Notes: a model not told the origin generated them from the sequence alone. Positions 1 through 9,038 are shown, counted from the first letter of the stretch. The stretch: 64,000 bases of DNA from Chlamydiales bacterium (GCA_030679955.1 JAUXSF010000041.1:62001-126000), one strand, 5' to 3'. Translations and numbers: made by a program.

Positions 1-1235
1 CAACATCCAGTGGCGAACCTTCACTAATACTTCCGACTGATCTCATCAGCAAAACGGGCCAAGAAGCCACCATAGACGGCATCAAGTTCGTCTTCTTATT
101 TGCACCGGATTCAGAAGCACCAGCGGAGATGCTTTTCTACTTACCCGAATTTAAAGCTATAGGCTCTGCAGAAGATGCCTCACATACCATGCATAACCTC
201 TACACTCTGCGAGGAGCGAAAGTACGCGACGCACGACTTTGGGCTAAATATCTCAATCAAACAATCGATCTATTTGGCTCACAAGCGGATGTTATATTCG
301 GCCAACATCACTGGCCAATCTGGGGAAGGGAAAGCGTCATCGACTTTCTAGAGAAACAACGCGATCTGTACAAGTACATACACGATCAAACCCTGCGCTT
401 AGCTAACCAGGGATACACAATGATCGAAATTGCGGAGATGATTAAGTTACCCGAAAGCCTAGCTAAAGAATGGTACAATCGTGGCTACTACGGCAGCCTA
501 AACCACAACGCGAAAGCTGTCTACGATTTCTACCTGGGGTGGTTCGATGGTAACCCATCAACTCTACACCAACTGCCGCCCACAGAGGCGAGTAAAAAGT
601 ACCTCGAGTATATGGGAGGAGCCAATTCAGTCATCGAAAAGGCTCGAGAAGACTACAACAAAGGCAACTACCGCTGGGCAGCACAAGTGCTGAATCATGT
701 CGTCTTCGCAGATCCAAACAATAAGGACGCCAAAGCTCTGCTTGCTAACACTCTAGAACAAATGGGTTTTCAAACAGAAAATGGCCCATGGCGTAATTTC
801 TATCTGACGGGTGCCAAAGAGCTCCGAGAAGGGATCCGGCACCTCCCAGCACCAAGCCCCGCTAGCCCAGATATCATCGCGGCAATGCCCACCCATACGC
901 TATTTGACTATCTAGCCATACGCTTAGATGGGATAAAAGCTAGCACAAGCCCGATGGTCCTAAACGTAAATCTGCCAGACTTAAATCAAAAATATGTTCT
1001 GCAGATTAAAAATGGCGTCCTAAACCACTACGCAGGCAAGAATAGCAAGCATGCGATAGCCACAGCCAGTATCAATCGCTCAGATTTTGATGATGTTATC
1101 CTGGGAAAAGTCACGGCCGAGCAACTCATCAAGTCAAAAAAACTGACTATTGAGGGTAACAAAAGCGCCATCTACCGCTTCCTGGGACTTCTGGATAAAT
1201 TTGAGTTTTGGTTCCCCATCGTTACTCCAAGATAG
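1..1235 (+). CDS. Alkyl/linear primary sulfatase family (SdsA1/BDS1-like), 5' end cut by window
   Basis: The frame is open from base 3, so about 410 C-terminal residues are visible and the start lies upstream of the window; the family is usually about 650 aa. Seen: an FGQHHWPIWG motif, which in this family carries a late metal-ligand histidine of the metallo-beta-lactamase fold; then the helical alkylsulfatase dimerisation region (LGWFDGNPSTLHQLPP, later NHVVFADPNNKDAKALLANT); then a C-terminal SCP2-like lipid-binding region (HTLFDYLAIRLDG to the end). Known: these enzymes hydrolyse long-chain alkyl sulfates to alcohols. Inferred: use as a detergent- or sulfate-ester hydrolase here. The HxHxDH motif must lie upstream and cannot be checked. 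A hairpin of the AAACGCAAAG family follows the stop. Confidence 0.85.
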   Translation, partial: TSSGEPSLILPTDLISKTGQEATIDGIKFVFLFAPDSEAPAEMLFYLPEFKAIGSAEDASHTMHNLYTLRGAKVRDARLWAKYLNQTIDLFGSQADVIFGQHHWPIWGRESVIDFLEKQRDLYKYIHDQTLRLANQGYTMIEIAEMIKLPESLAKEWYNRGYYGSLNHNAKAVYDFYLGWFDGNPSTLHQLPPTEASKKYLEYMGGANSVIEKAREDYNKGNYRWAAQVLNHVVFADPNNKDAKALLANTLEQMGFQTENGPWRNFYLTGAKELREGIRHLPAPSPASPDIIAAMPTHTLFDYLAIRLDGIKASTSPMVLNVNLPDLNQKYVLQIKNGVLNHYAGKNSKHAIATASINRSDFDDVILGKVTAEQLIKSKKLTIEGNKSAIYRFLGLLDKFEFWFPIVTPR

Positions 1236-1240
1236 GAATT

Positions 1241-1305
1241 AAACGCAAAGACGCAGAGACGCAGAGAATAATTTACCCCTCTTAGCGCCTCGGCGCCTTT
1301 GCGTC
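1241..1305. repeat. AAACGCAAAG-family hairpin, imperfect copy
   Basis: Left arm AAACGCAAAGACGC and right arm GCGCCTTTGCGTC form an imperfect inverted repeat between the converging alkylsulfatase gene (ends 1235) and the minus-strand gene that ends at 1318. It belongs to the same family as the near-perfect hairpins at 3604, 15372 and 21508. A bidirectional terminator role is inferred from position. Confidence 0.6.
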
Positions 1306-1317
1306 AAATTCCCCAAA

Positions 1318-3504
1318 TTACCCCCTAATAACTTCGGCGCCACGCGTCAGATTAAGCCTTGGAATAGCCATTTTTAAGGCGGCTCCAATCGATTTATTCA
1401 AATCACCGGGGTTGCGCATCATCATGCATCCCTCCCCTTGCTTATGGCGAAAATCCTGGCCCATTCTAGCTCTAGACAAGATAGGACGTCCCTCAGCCAT
1501 AGCCATCAGCGTTTTCAATACATCCTGCTTCAAATCGTCACTAGGAGCGTTCGCATAAAGCAACAATAGCATGCGAAATTTACCACGATCTATCTGCTCT
1601 TTGCAGGGCGATGTGGTAGCCTGCTTGCATGCTTTAGCACGCGAGTCAAGATCCTGGATACCCATTCCTTGGTTAAAGGCAGTAATCATCAAATTCGCCT
1701 CTTCAATCATCGAGGATTCAAGATTCCACCACAAAACCTTCTCATCTTTTGTTAGGGATTGAGGGTTGTGAAGGATCTTTTGTCGAATCTCGGCAAAAGG
1801 TGTCGCACTCTCTAACTTTTGATATTCACGAGATAAGGTCTGTGCGATATTCCGATGAGCGTCCAGCCAGGCCTGCTTATCCCCTTCTCCACGACAAGTG
1901 AAAAAGTAACCCGAGGAAGTGGGAGACCGTTTGCCCAATTCAAAATTCTCTGGCCGCCCCAACTCCTCTCGCAAAGCATCAGCAAAATTACTCATGGTCA
2001 TGGGTTGGTTTGAACCGGAGTATAGATCGTTCCACAGGTGATCGTCGCGCCCCAAACCGCGCATATGAAACTGTGTATCGCATGGTATTGTGATGCCGCG
2101 AAAAGCATCTGGATAGTCTTCGTTCAATTTCATGAGACTCTTTGAACTCATCCCTTCGGTACCCCTCAGAATATTCTGAGCGTTCTGGTAGCACACCTGC
2201 ACAGCAGCACTGTCATCGCTAGAAACATTTTGATACTGCCGATTTGTCATAGACTGCAGCGCAGCCCTAGCCTCCGCGGCAATGCCCGTATCAAGACGCC
2301 ATGAGGGTGTGAAGAAATAGCGTTGTGATACCTTGTTATCTCCGAGGGTCAAATTAGCGTTAAAGAAAGCTCCAGCATTATTCTCTTGTTGACCACGAGG
2401 GTCGTAGCCCAAACCAGGAACCTCACATTGAATATTGCCTGCAGCACTTTTGGTGTGGGTAGCTAGATAAAAGGGGTTATGCATATCCGTGCGGTGTATG
2501 CCAGTTTTATGCAAAAAATCACGGAAGCTCTTCATAAATTTCACAGTAGCCCCGCCTGTTGCGACCGCAGGCTCTTCGCTCGCACCCTTTAAACTTTGCG
2601 CGTCTTCATAAAGCTGTTCATAAGCACCAACAACTGGAGAGTCCAAATATCCCGCAACGCACAGGTCATGCAATACACGAATGGCTGGAATATTCTCGTG
2701 CTCTTTAAGATGCAGGTAGGCCTTGGAATCTAGCGCTTTGCGAAGCTCTGATAAGGCTGCGTTGTTACCGTGGCCATATTTTCCGTGTCGATCCGAAGTC
2801 AGCTCGCGTTCAATGTTTATCACGTGCTGCGATAGCTCTTTAGCATATTTTTGTAAGTGTTTATCGTCGGGTAGCAGCAACTCACTAGTTAAACTGTCAG
2901 ATAACTTATCCATGTCCGAGGGGTCCAGGCCAAGGTGTCCTAGCGTGTCGCGGACATCACTCTTACTTAATTTACCCGCTTCTAGGAACCTAGAGTGCAG
3001 GGCGATAACCTCTTGCTTAAAGGCTCCTGGCGGAGGTGTTTCCCCCCTAGCCCTAAAACGCTGCTGAATCTGCCTCCCAATCTTAGCTTTAACAATACCC
3101 GGGTCTTTAAGGGAATCTAACGTCCGCGACTCAAGGTTGGCGGATGCTAAAGAATTTACTCTCAAGGCCTTTTTGGTACGCGTCAAACGAGCTTCATAAC
3201 AGTGATAAACAGCGGCCCTCTCCGCATTCTTGGCATGCTTCTGGGCTTTAACGACTTTAGGTAGAACAATCACATGCATGAGCCGCCTAATCTTGTTTGG
3301 ACCTTTGGCATACTGCGCAATCTCTTCTACTACAGGCGGTACAACTTTACCCGTCTTACCACTCGCCACAGAATTTGGCAGATTTAATCTAGGTGGCCGA
3401 GCCGGCCGAATGGGGCGGTTGGGCGGGGATTCAACCCTATGGGTTTCTCTGGGTACCAATGGTCGAGAAAAATCCGAACCTCCTCCCCCAGGTGGAACTC
3501 GCAT
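1318..3504 (-). CDS. Unrecognised Pro-rich N-terminus protein, about 728 aa; possible secreted effector
   Basis: No family recognised. The start at 3504 is chosen because GGGGGTTGGTT, a purine-rich ribosome-site-like stretch, lies just before it; an in-frame start 13 codons earlier (3543) has no such site. Seen: a Gly/Pro/Arg-rich first 55 residues (VPPGGGGSD, RPIRPARPPRLNLP), a basic segment near residue 90, a long mostly helical middle, and a late CKEQIDRG segment that fits the bare CX5R pattern of cysteine phosphatases but lacks the usual glycine. No signal peptide or membrane segment. Inferred: the Pro-rich disordered N-terminus in a chlamydial genome suits a type III effector; the phosphatase idea is weak. 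Confidence 0.7.
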   Translation of the reverse strand: MRVPPGGGGSDFSRPLVPRETHRVESPPNRPIRPARPPRLNLPNSVASGKTGKVVPPVVEEIAQYAKGPNKIRRLMHVIVLPKVVKAQKHAKNAERAAVYHCYEARLTRTKKALRVNSLASANLESRTLDSLKDPGIVKAKIGRQIQQRFRARGETPPPGAFKQEVIALHSRFLEAGKLSKSDVRDTLGHLGLDPSDMDKLSDSLTSELLLPDDKHLQKYAKELSQHVINIERELTSDRHGKYGHGNNAALSELRKALDSKAYLHLKEHENIPAIRVLHDLCVAGYLDSPVVGAYEQLYEDAQSLKGASEEPAVATGGATVKFMKSFRDFLHKTGIHRTDMHNPFYLATHTKSAAGNIQCEVPGLGYDPRGQQENNAGAFFNANLTLGDNKVSQRYFFTPSWRLDTGIAAEARAALQSMTNRQYQNVSSDDSAAVQVCYQNAQNILRGTEGMSSKSLMKLNEDYPDAFRGITIPCDTQFHMRGLGRDDHLWNDLYSGSNQPMTMSNFADALREELGRPENFELGKRSPTSSGYFFTCRGEGDKQAWLDAHRNIAQTLSREYQKLESATPFAEIRQKILHNPQSLTKDEKVLWWNLESSMIEEANLMITAFNQGMGIQDLDSRAKACKQATTSPCKEQIDRGKFRMLLLLYANAPSDDLKQDVLKTLMAMAEGRPILSRARMGQDFRHKQGEGCMMMRNPGDLNKSIGAALKMAIPRLNLTRGAEVIRG

Positions 3505-3603
3505 AACCAACCCCCAGTAAAAAATTACACAATCAATCCTCAATTAAATATTATAACTAATTCATCATATATAAAACTAACTTGAATTAATAGAGGATCA
3601 AAC

Positions 3604-3662
3604 TAAACGCAAAGGCGCAAAGACGCTAAGAACCTTGTTACGTCTTTGCGCCTTTGCGTTTA
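3604..3662. terminator. Perfect 22-bp hairpin of the AAACGCAAAGGCGC family
   Basis: Arms at 3604-3625 and 3641-3662 are perfect reverse complements over 22 nt with a 15-nt loop. It lies 11 bp past the stop of the minus-strand EEP-HD gene. The T-rich end of the right arm suits a terminator for that strand, but it is also a dispersed repeat copy. Confidence 0.7.
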
Positions 3663-3673
3663 TCCTTAAAGAT

Positions 3674-5275
3674 CTAGCGAGCTAACTCAGCCTTAAGAGC
3701 TTGCTCAAGACCTTCGTTGCAGCCAAATAGAACATCGAGAAGTTTCTGACCCCAGCCGTAGTATCCCTGGATCTTCTCTTCGGTCCATTCAACTGGTGCG
3801 TCCTCTGCCAGATCACGAATATTAGCTATGCGGTCTGCTATTTTAACAATTTGAGCATCAAGAGACATATGCGGCGCATGATCAATTTGGCGCTGCTTAT
3901 TGTCATTCGTCGACAGACTCGGATCGTTAGTCACTTCCTCAATAGTCTGCAACACCCTAGCTCCAAAGCGACGGACAATCTCTTCTCGAGAAATATCAGT
4001 GTCTTCAAGAGTATCATGTAACAAGGCAGCAATGAGAATATTGATATTTCTTACCTTACCTTCAGTCCAGACGTTCTTACAAACAATCATTGGATGAATG
4101 ATGTAGGGAGTGGCGGCGCTGTCTTTACGTACCTGACCTTCATGTGCCGCTGCAGCCATCACAACAGCTTCTAGCAACAGCGGAAGATCCAATTTGTGTT
4201 CGGAAGAGAGGTAAAAAGGCACCCATTCTTGCCAAAGAAGGTCATTGAAGAAATTCATAACCTTAACATGCCCATCAGTGGCTTCACTAAGTGCCTGCCT
4301 AGCTAGATGAATGTGCGCATTTAACGGAAAACGCCTCCACATCTCCTCTACAGGGCCGGGTAATGATTTCATAAAATGGAAAGAACTGGCAACAGAAAGG
4401 ACTAATGGCTTCCAAGAAGGAGCAGCGACAAAGATATTGTCGATCCAGCTAGCTTCCATCAGCGTATTCACATGGGTCGGATAAGGTATATTCAAGGCCT
4501 TGAAGGGTTGCTCACGATATCCTAGAGCTTTTGATGCCGTTTCAAGATGCGCCAAAAAGTAGTCCGGAGACCTATTTTGATCGCCCATAATTATTGTGAT
4601 CGCTGTAGGATCGAAATTATCAAAACTCATTTGAGCCAGATGCTTCAGCATATCGCTCGAAATTTCACCGCCAGGAACATGCGAGTTGATGAATACGTAA
4701 TGTTGGCCTGAACTGCGTTCGCGAAGCATCAGCTTTAGCCATGTATTGTTCCTCTCAGGATAATGTCCAGAGACACTTCCGATGAAATCAAAACGATTGG
4801 AGTCGTACAGAAAAATGTCGGCAAAGGAATCGCCCGCTGTAACAACATGCATATTCTTAGGGATTATCTTTTGGAGGTGCTCAAAAAAAACATCCCCGAC
4901 TTCCTCTAGGGCAATAACTGATCTAGGATGAGTTTCATGCTGAATCATTTCCATGACATTCGACAGAACCGTTTGATCTCGGACTGTCAAATCCGAATCC
5001 TGGACTGTTTGATTGTCTCGAAGAATGGAACTGTTTTTGAGACCCTGATTATTGTTCTCGATCCAACGCAGGTATTTCACATCCAAGACGTTCCACGAAG
5101 CAATGTGGATGTCGTTGATGGTGCAACCCACTGGAAGGTGGTCGCTAGGGAATTCCCAGGAACTGCCTACTTCACCTATTTGAAAACACGGTGTGGAATT
5201 TTTCTCTACAGCTACCAATAGCGCAGCCGAAAGGCACGCTAGCATTAAGACACCCCTATAGACAACCTTAAACAT
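3674..5275 (-). CDS. Exported endonuclease/exonuclease/phosphatase domain fused to MESH1/SpoT-type HD hydrolase domain
   Basis: A 533-aa two-domain protein. The start has a strong GGGGAGGG site 4 nt upstream. Residues 1-23 form a Sec-type signal or anchor (MFKVVYRGVLMLACLSAALL). About residues 55-330 look like the endonuclease/exonuclease/phosphatase fold: SWNV, ALEEV, FINSH, MGDQN and WIDNIF match its ordered metal and catalytic motifs. Residues 364-533 match the MESH1/SpoT (p)ppGpp hydrolase domain: AAAAHEGQ, TPYIIHP, LLHDTLEDT (about 418-426), VKIADRIANIRDL (about 477-489), and the family's WTEEKIQGYYGW C-terminal helix. Known: MESH1 hydrolyses (p)ppGpp, and human MESH1 also NADPH. Inferred: a nucleotide- or phosphoester-degrading enzyme acting outside the cytoplasm. 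No synthetase domain is present. Confidence 0.8.
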   Translation of the reverse strand: MFKVVYRGVLMLACLSAALLVAVEKNSTPCFQIGEVGSSWEFPSDHLPVGCTINDIHIASWNVLDVKYLRWIENNNQGLKNSSILRDNQTVQDSDLTVRDQTVLSNVMEMIQHETHPRSVIALEEVGDVFFEHLQKIIPKNMHVVTAGDSFADIFLYDSNRFDFIGSVSGHYPERNNTWLKLMLRERSSGQHYVFINSHVPGGEISSDMLKHLAQMSFDNFDPTAITIIMGDQNRSPDYFLAHLETASKALGYREQPFKALNIPYPTHVNTLMEASWIDNIFVAAPSWKPLVLSVASSFHFMKSLPGPVEEMWRRFPLNAHIHLARQALSEATDGHVKVMNFFNDLLWQEWVPFYLSSEHKLDLPLLLEAVVMAAAAHEGQVRKDSAATPYIIHPMIVCKNVWTEGKVRNINILIAALLHDTLEDTDISREEIVRRFGARVLQTIEEVTNDPSLSTNDNKQRQIDHAPHMSLDAQIVKIADRIANIRDLAEDAPVEWTEEKIQGYYGWGQKLLDVLFGCNEGLEQALKAELAR

Positions 5276-5336
5276 ATAACCCTCCCCGGCCAGAAAAGGT
5301 ATTTTATCTACTGTCTATGAAGGGTATATAAAGATG

Positions 5337-5891
5337 TTATGCGAGATATCGACGTATCGCCGGCAATGTCGCCACAATCATCACAGCTTTTAGCATCTCA
5401 TTAATGATAAATGGCAGAACACCCATCACCATTGCATGCACAGGCCCTACTAATACGGATAACCATGCCCAGCCACAAGCAAGAATGATAGCGTAGCCAG
5501 CACATAAATAAACGAATGCCAAAAGGGGTCCACACTCTGGCTTGGCAGCAAACAGCCTACCAACAACATAGGACATAATCAAAAAGCCAACAAGATAACC
5601 ACCATCGGGACCCAAAAATTGCACGAAGCCAGCGCAACCTTGAGCAAACACAGGCAGCCCAGACAAGCCTTCAAGAAAATAGGCTGTGACAGCCATCAAA
5701 GCTCGCTGCGGGCCTAATAGACATGCGATAAAACCCAGAACCATCGTCTGAAATGTGAAAGGAACAGGAGAAAACGGCAAAGTAACAAAGACCTGTGCAG
5801 ACAACGCTAGCAACAGGGAAGCAGCGATGCAAACCATGAATTCGTTAAACAAGGCACGGCTATTATCAAAAGTGAGAGCATTGATTTTCAT
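5337..5891 (-). CDS. bioY: BioY, substrate-binding membrane component of biotin ECF transporter
   Basis: The start at 5891 is chosen because AAGGAGATCTCC precedes it; an upstream in-frame start 20 codons earlier lacks a site. The 184-aa product has about six hydrophobic helices and BioY signatures: SAQVFVTLPFSPVPFTFQT near the N-terminus, LEGLSGLPVFAQG and LGPDGGYLVGF. Known: BioY captures biotin and may work alone or with the EcfAT energising module; no EcfA/T genes are in this window. Solitary BioY is known in Chlamydia. It follows the DUF1398 gene on the same strand after 66 bp, with no clear terminator between. Confidence 0.92.
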   Translation of the reverse strand: MKINALTFDNSRALFNEFMVCIAASLLLALSAQVFVTLPFSPVPFTFQTMVLGFIACLLGPQRALMAVTAYFLEGLSGLPVFAQGCAGFVQFLGPDGGYLVGFLIMSYVVGRLFAAKPECGPLLAFVYLCAGYAIILACGWAWLSVLVGPVHAMVMGVLPFIINEMLKAVMIVATLPAIRRYLA

Positions 5892-5957
5892 GGAGATCTC
5901 CTTACGCTTCGCAAAAACAAAAACTTTAACTAAAAAGCAGTTCCTACGCAACGGATT

Positions 5958-6377
5958 TTAGTTTTTAGACCGCACCAAATCACATAATGCTGGTGGAAAG
6001 GGTTCCACATGCTGCCGCTGTGAACCAAAATAAGTGATGTTGGTATTAGAAATGTCCACGATATAGCGATTTACGCCTGCTGCCGCAATAGCTTTTAGAA
6101 ACTCTTCGTAGGTCAGCTGATTGCGCTGAATACTTGAGATAGCTACTTTGACATCTTCTAGTTGCCACTCCGTTCCAACCGCCAATCGAAACCGCCTTGC
6201 AATATCGGAGGAACAGGTATCCGCTTGATGTTTTCCGAAATAGGTTGCCTGACCTGAAACAAGATCAATCTGATAGCTCACCACGCCCTCCGCAATCATA
6301 GCCAACAGGTGCTCAGGAAAACTGCGACCGGTTAGCAATGTTTCACGGTTGATCTTTTTTAGCTCTTGTATATGCAT
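5958..6377 (-). CDS. DUF1398 family protein
   Basis: 139 aa. Two similar halves each carry the family pattern GV..Y..D....TYFG: GVVSYQIDLVSGQATYFGK near residue 31 and GVNRYIVDISNTNITYFGS near residue 101. Known: DUF1398 proteins are small, widespread and of unknown function, sometimes annotated as phage-envelope-like. No signal peptide. It lies upstream of bioY on the same strand and may be co-transcribed. Function unknown. Confidence 0.7.
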   Translation of the reverse strand: MHIQELKKINRETLLTGRSFPEHLLAMIAEGVVSYQIDLVSGQATYFGKHQADTCSSDIARRFRLAVGTEWQLEDVKVAISSIQRNQLTYEEFLKAIAAAGVNRYIVDISNTNITYFGSQRQHVEPFPPALCDLVRSKN

Positions 6378-6490
6378 TGCTTATCCCCAAGCTGAATTGA
6401 CAATAGTGGATGACGATAGACGACGGTGGACATTATGGACCTTACGAACTTATTTTTTCCATACCGATCACTGACATCCACGCCTATCTC

Positions 6491-6685
6491 TCAGCGCGGG
6501 AGCGCTGAACCATTTGGGATTTTTTATGTGGTTCTTTCAGTGCAAACCATGTGCTTGGATAATCTGTAAACCATGTGCTTGGATCATACCATGATATAGC
6601 CCAGGTCGAAGGACGAGCGTAGCGAGGACGAGAGGCCTGGGTCCATGCAAAAAAAGCAGCCGAGTTCTGAAAGAACGGCATAAAA
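6491..6685. repeat. Composite palindromic repeat: REP-like hairpin, 17-nt direct repeat and half of the large nested element
   Basis: This fills most of the 315-bp gene-free stretch 6378-6692. Seen: the palindrome TCAGCGCGGGAGCGCTGA at 6491-6508, also present at 9040, 9211 and 52440; an exact 17-nt direct repeat AAACCATGTGCTTGGAT at 6544-6560 and 6568-6584 (period 24); a left-arm fragment at 6521-6540 and a right half at 6594-6685 matching the elements at 27892 and 49219 (AGCAGCCGAGTTCTGAAAG, GAACGGCATAAAA). The open frame through it is repeat sequence, not a gene. Confidence 0.8.
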
Positions 6686-6692
6686 GCACCCC

Positions 6693-8051
6693 TTACGAAA
6701 TCAATCGATCCCACAATGCTTCTAAGGATGTCTTTGTCACTCCATGGTAGTACAATTGAAAATCGGACTTGCTATACAATATCCTCAATTCACGCAAAAT
6801 GTAGAGCTTTGATTTCTCAGATAGCCTAGAAAGCCATGTATTTAAATTGTTGAATGACTTGTTCTCGATCCAATAACATGCGGCTACCACAAAGCAGTCC
6901 AGTAAGCCTTTATCATCAAGAATTCGGTTGTCGCCATCTAACGGAAATGCAAGTTTAGGTAGAGCATTCGAAACCATCAAACGGATATTTGAATAGACTT
7001 GAAAGCGCCATTTGGGCTCTTCCAAGATTTTAACTTTTTCGATGTCAGACATTTCCTCAACATAAGCTTCTACTTGCCATCTCGGTGGATAAACCTCGAT
7101 ATTGACTCGTTTTCGCATCTGGAACAACCAATCAGGCTGCTCTTCCATATGTCGAACAACTTGCTTCCAAAGACCTCTTGCTAACGAAGAATCCACTGAT
7201 TCCAATTTGGAGGTAAAGATAACCAGGCTTGTTAATGGAGGTGGGTTCATTTGCAAACACAGATCAACCAACTCTTGGCATCTGTTCTTTCCTTCACCAC
7301 TCGTTCCCAAAGAGCTAAGTGATTCAACCCTATCTGGAATCTTCTTTATGACCTCCAAGATGGCTATCCACTGCTCTGAAGTAGCCATGCAAGCCAAGTG
7401 ACCCGCTAAAATGTCAGATGTGCTCAAATGCAAACCAACACACATTCCTGAAGACCACCATACCATACATGATGCCGTTTGTTCTGGTGTCAAGAGCTCT
7501 GCCACGCCCCGAACTTTGCAAACCAATCGATCCAACTTCCAGGCGGTTTCAGGACTCTTTTCTAAACTCTGCCATCGTTTACCGTCCTGAATAACGCTTT
7601 GTTTTATGTAGTCAGCCACTAAAGAGGCTGTTGATTCATTTTCAAAGCCAGCTTTTAGTAACTCGATAAAGTCAAAGGGAGTTAGCAATTCTTCCGTAAA
7701 GCAAAGTAAGCTGTTTGCATCTGTGTGCGCCATCACAGGAATGGTCTTTATCAACCCAACAAGCTCGTTCTTCATCTCAGCATACTGATCTAAGATCAGC
7801 CCACGGTTTAAAACCTGTCCCAGAATCCTTAGGTTAGGGACTGCTGCAAGAAAGCCCATCCAGCCCATCTGCTTCTTAAGATAGCTCACATCGTTCGCAA
7901 GTGTTTGCACTCTATTCAAACCTGCGGCTTCCAAGGAATCCGACTCTAATGACTTAATCAGAGCACTATCCTTTAGTGACTGATTAATATTAGCCAAAGA
8001 AGGACACCTGTTGCGCACCTCTTGAACATGTCCTTCACCGATAGCTTCCAT
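6693..8051 (-). CDS. Unrecognised 452-aa protein
   Basis: No family recognised. Seen: a largely alpha-helical sequence without signal peptide; one moderately hydrophobic segment near residues 64-82 (MGWMGFLAAVPNLRILGQVL); many Trp and Cys residues (CMVWWSSGMCVGLHL near 190-205); and leucine-rich helical stretches that could form a repeat scaffold. Its 3' end abuts the palindromic element at 6685. The next minus-strand gene upstream (methyltransferase) is 62 bp away, so the two may share a transcript. Lineage-specific protein, possibly an effector; no direct evidence. Confidence 0.6.
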   Translation of the reverse strand: MEAIGEGHVQEVRNRCPSLANINQSLKDSALIKSLESDSLEAAGLNRVQTLANDVSYLKKQMGWMGFLAAVPNLRILGQVLNRGLILDQYAEMKNELVGLIKTIPVMAHTDANSLLCFTEELLTPFDFIELLKAGFENESTASLVADYIKQSVIQDGKRWQSLEKSPETAWKLDRLVCKVRGVAELLTPEQTASCMVWWSSGMCVGLHLSTSDILAGHLACMATSEQWIAILEVIKKIPDRVESLSSLGTSGEGKNRCQELVDLCLQMNPPPLTSLVIFTSKLESVDSSLARGLWKQVVRHMEEQPDWLFQMRKRVNIEVYPPRWQVEAYVEEMSDIEKVKILEEPKWRFQVYSNIRLMVSNALPKLAFPLDGDNRILDDKGLLDCFVVAACYWIENKSFNNLNTWLSRLSEKSKLYILRELRILYSKSDFQLYYHGVTKTSLEALWDRLIS

Positions 8052-8113
8052 AATACCCTTCTAAATGTTCAAATTTTTGAAGAGCATAATTAAAAGGACT
8101 GAAGCCGTCAATA

Positions 8114-8962
8114 TTATTTAGATGCCTTGATAACTAGTTCGCTTTGATGATAAATCACCTGACCATCTAACTGAAGGGGAAAATAGTGGATATATCTCTC
8201 TACTAGCTGCCTTAAGAACTCAGTTTGGCGGTCGGTGGGAAGAAAGAGAAGAACAGCAGAAAAACCTGCTAGCCAGTCGGCCACATTACTTTTATTCACA
8301 AAGCTATGCGTAAATGGCTGCTCCATCACTTCAATATCCTGAAAACCGATTTGAGCCAAAAGTTCAGTACATCTGGAAAGCGTCAAAGAGCTTCTAGGAT
8401 GCTTATACGTTTTGAAATAAGGCGCCCACTCGGAGCTACTTATAGTATCAATAAGAGCGCGAGCGGCTTTAGGATCTGCCGGACATGGACTGGTGAACAG
8501 GATTCTCCCGCCAGGCATTAGAGCATCATAAACCCTTGTGAAGAGCTCTTCATGCGGAGCCATCCAATGAACGCTGTTAAAACTTACAATCAGATCATAT
8601 TCGTTTATATGAGTTAGAGACAGAGCGTTGCCCAAAACAAATGATAGGTTCTTGTAATATGGTACGTATTTTGATGTAGCATAAGAGATCATGCCCTGGC
8701 TGGCATCAAGACCTACAATTCTGCCTGAGGTTAATCTTCCGGCGATATTCGCAGTGATTTTCCCACTGCCACAACCAATGTCTAGAATGGACTCAGTGCC
8801 TGCAAGATCTAGTGTAGATAGAGCCTCTTCGGCTACGTGCCACTGAGGAGTGGAGTGGCAATCGTAGAACTCGGCCTCTGCTTCTGTGGGATATTGATCA
8901 ACCACTGCTGCACAGGATGCTGGTAGAATAACCGCTAGATAAACCCAAAACCATTTAATCAT
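8114..8962 (-). CDS. SAM-dependent class I methyltransferase with an N-terminal export signal
   Basis: The start at 8962 is preceded by AGGGAGATCTACT; an in-frame start seven codons earlier is less well placed. About 282 aa. Residues 1-20 (MIKWFWVYLAVILPASCAAV) are a hydrophobic signal ending in small residues plus Cys, a poor lipobox. The rest is a complete Rossmann methyltransferase: motif I ILDIGCGSGKITANIAG, the following GLDAS acidic strand, GNALSL, and YDLIVSFNSVHWM, as in trans-aconitate or malonyl-ACP methyltransferase-like enzymes. Substrate unknown. Oddity: SAM is not normally available outside the cytoplasm, so the enzyme may act in the host or the segment may be a membrane anchor. 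Confidence 0.8.
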   Translation of the reverse strand: MIKWFWVYLAVILPASCAAVVDQYPTEAEAEFYDCHSTPQWHVAEEALSTLDLAGTESILDIGCGSGKITANIAGRLTSGRIVGLDASQGMISYATSKYVPYYKNLSFVLGNALSLTHINEYDLIVSFNSVHWMAPHEELFTRVYDALMPGGRILFTSPCPADPKAARALIDTISSSEWAPYFKTYKHPRSSLTLSRCTELLAQIGFQDIEVMEQPFTHSFVNKSNVADWLAGFSAVLLFLPTDRQTEFLRQLVERYIHYFPLQLDGQVIYHQSELVIKASK

Positions 8963-9038
8963 AGTAGATCTCCCTAAGTTCATGCGGAAATCATAACATG
9001 GGGGCCATTAACAGAGAGTAAATTGTTAGCATTTTTGT

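Noticed and set aside
6484-6714. 76-codon open frame on the minus strand with repeated PSTWF segments
   Set aside because: It is made of the palindromic repeat and the 24-nt tandem repeat; no ribosome site and it overlaps the 3' end of the gene at 6693.
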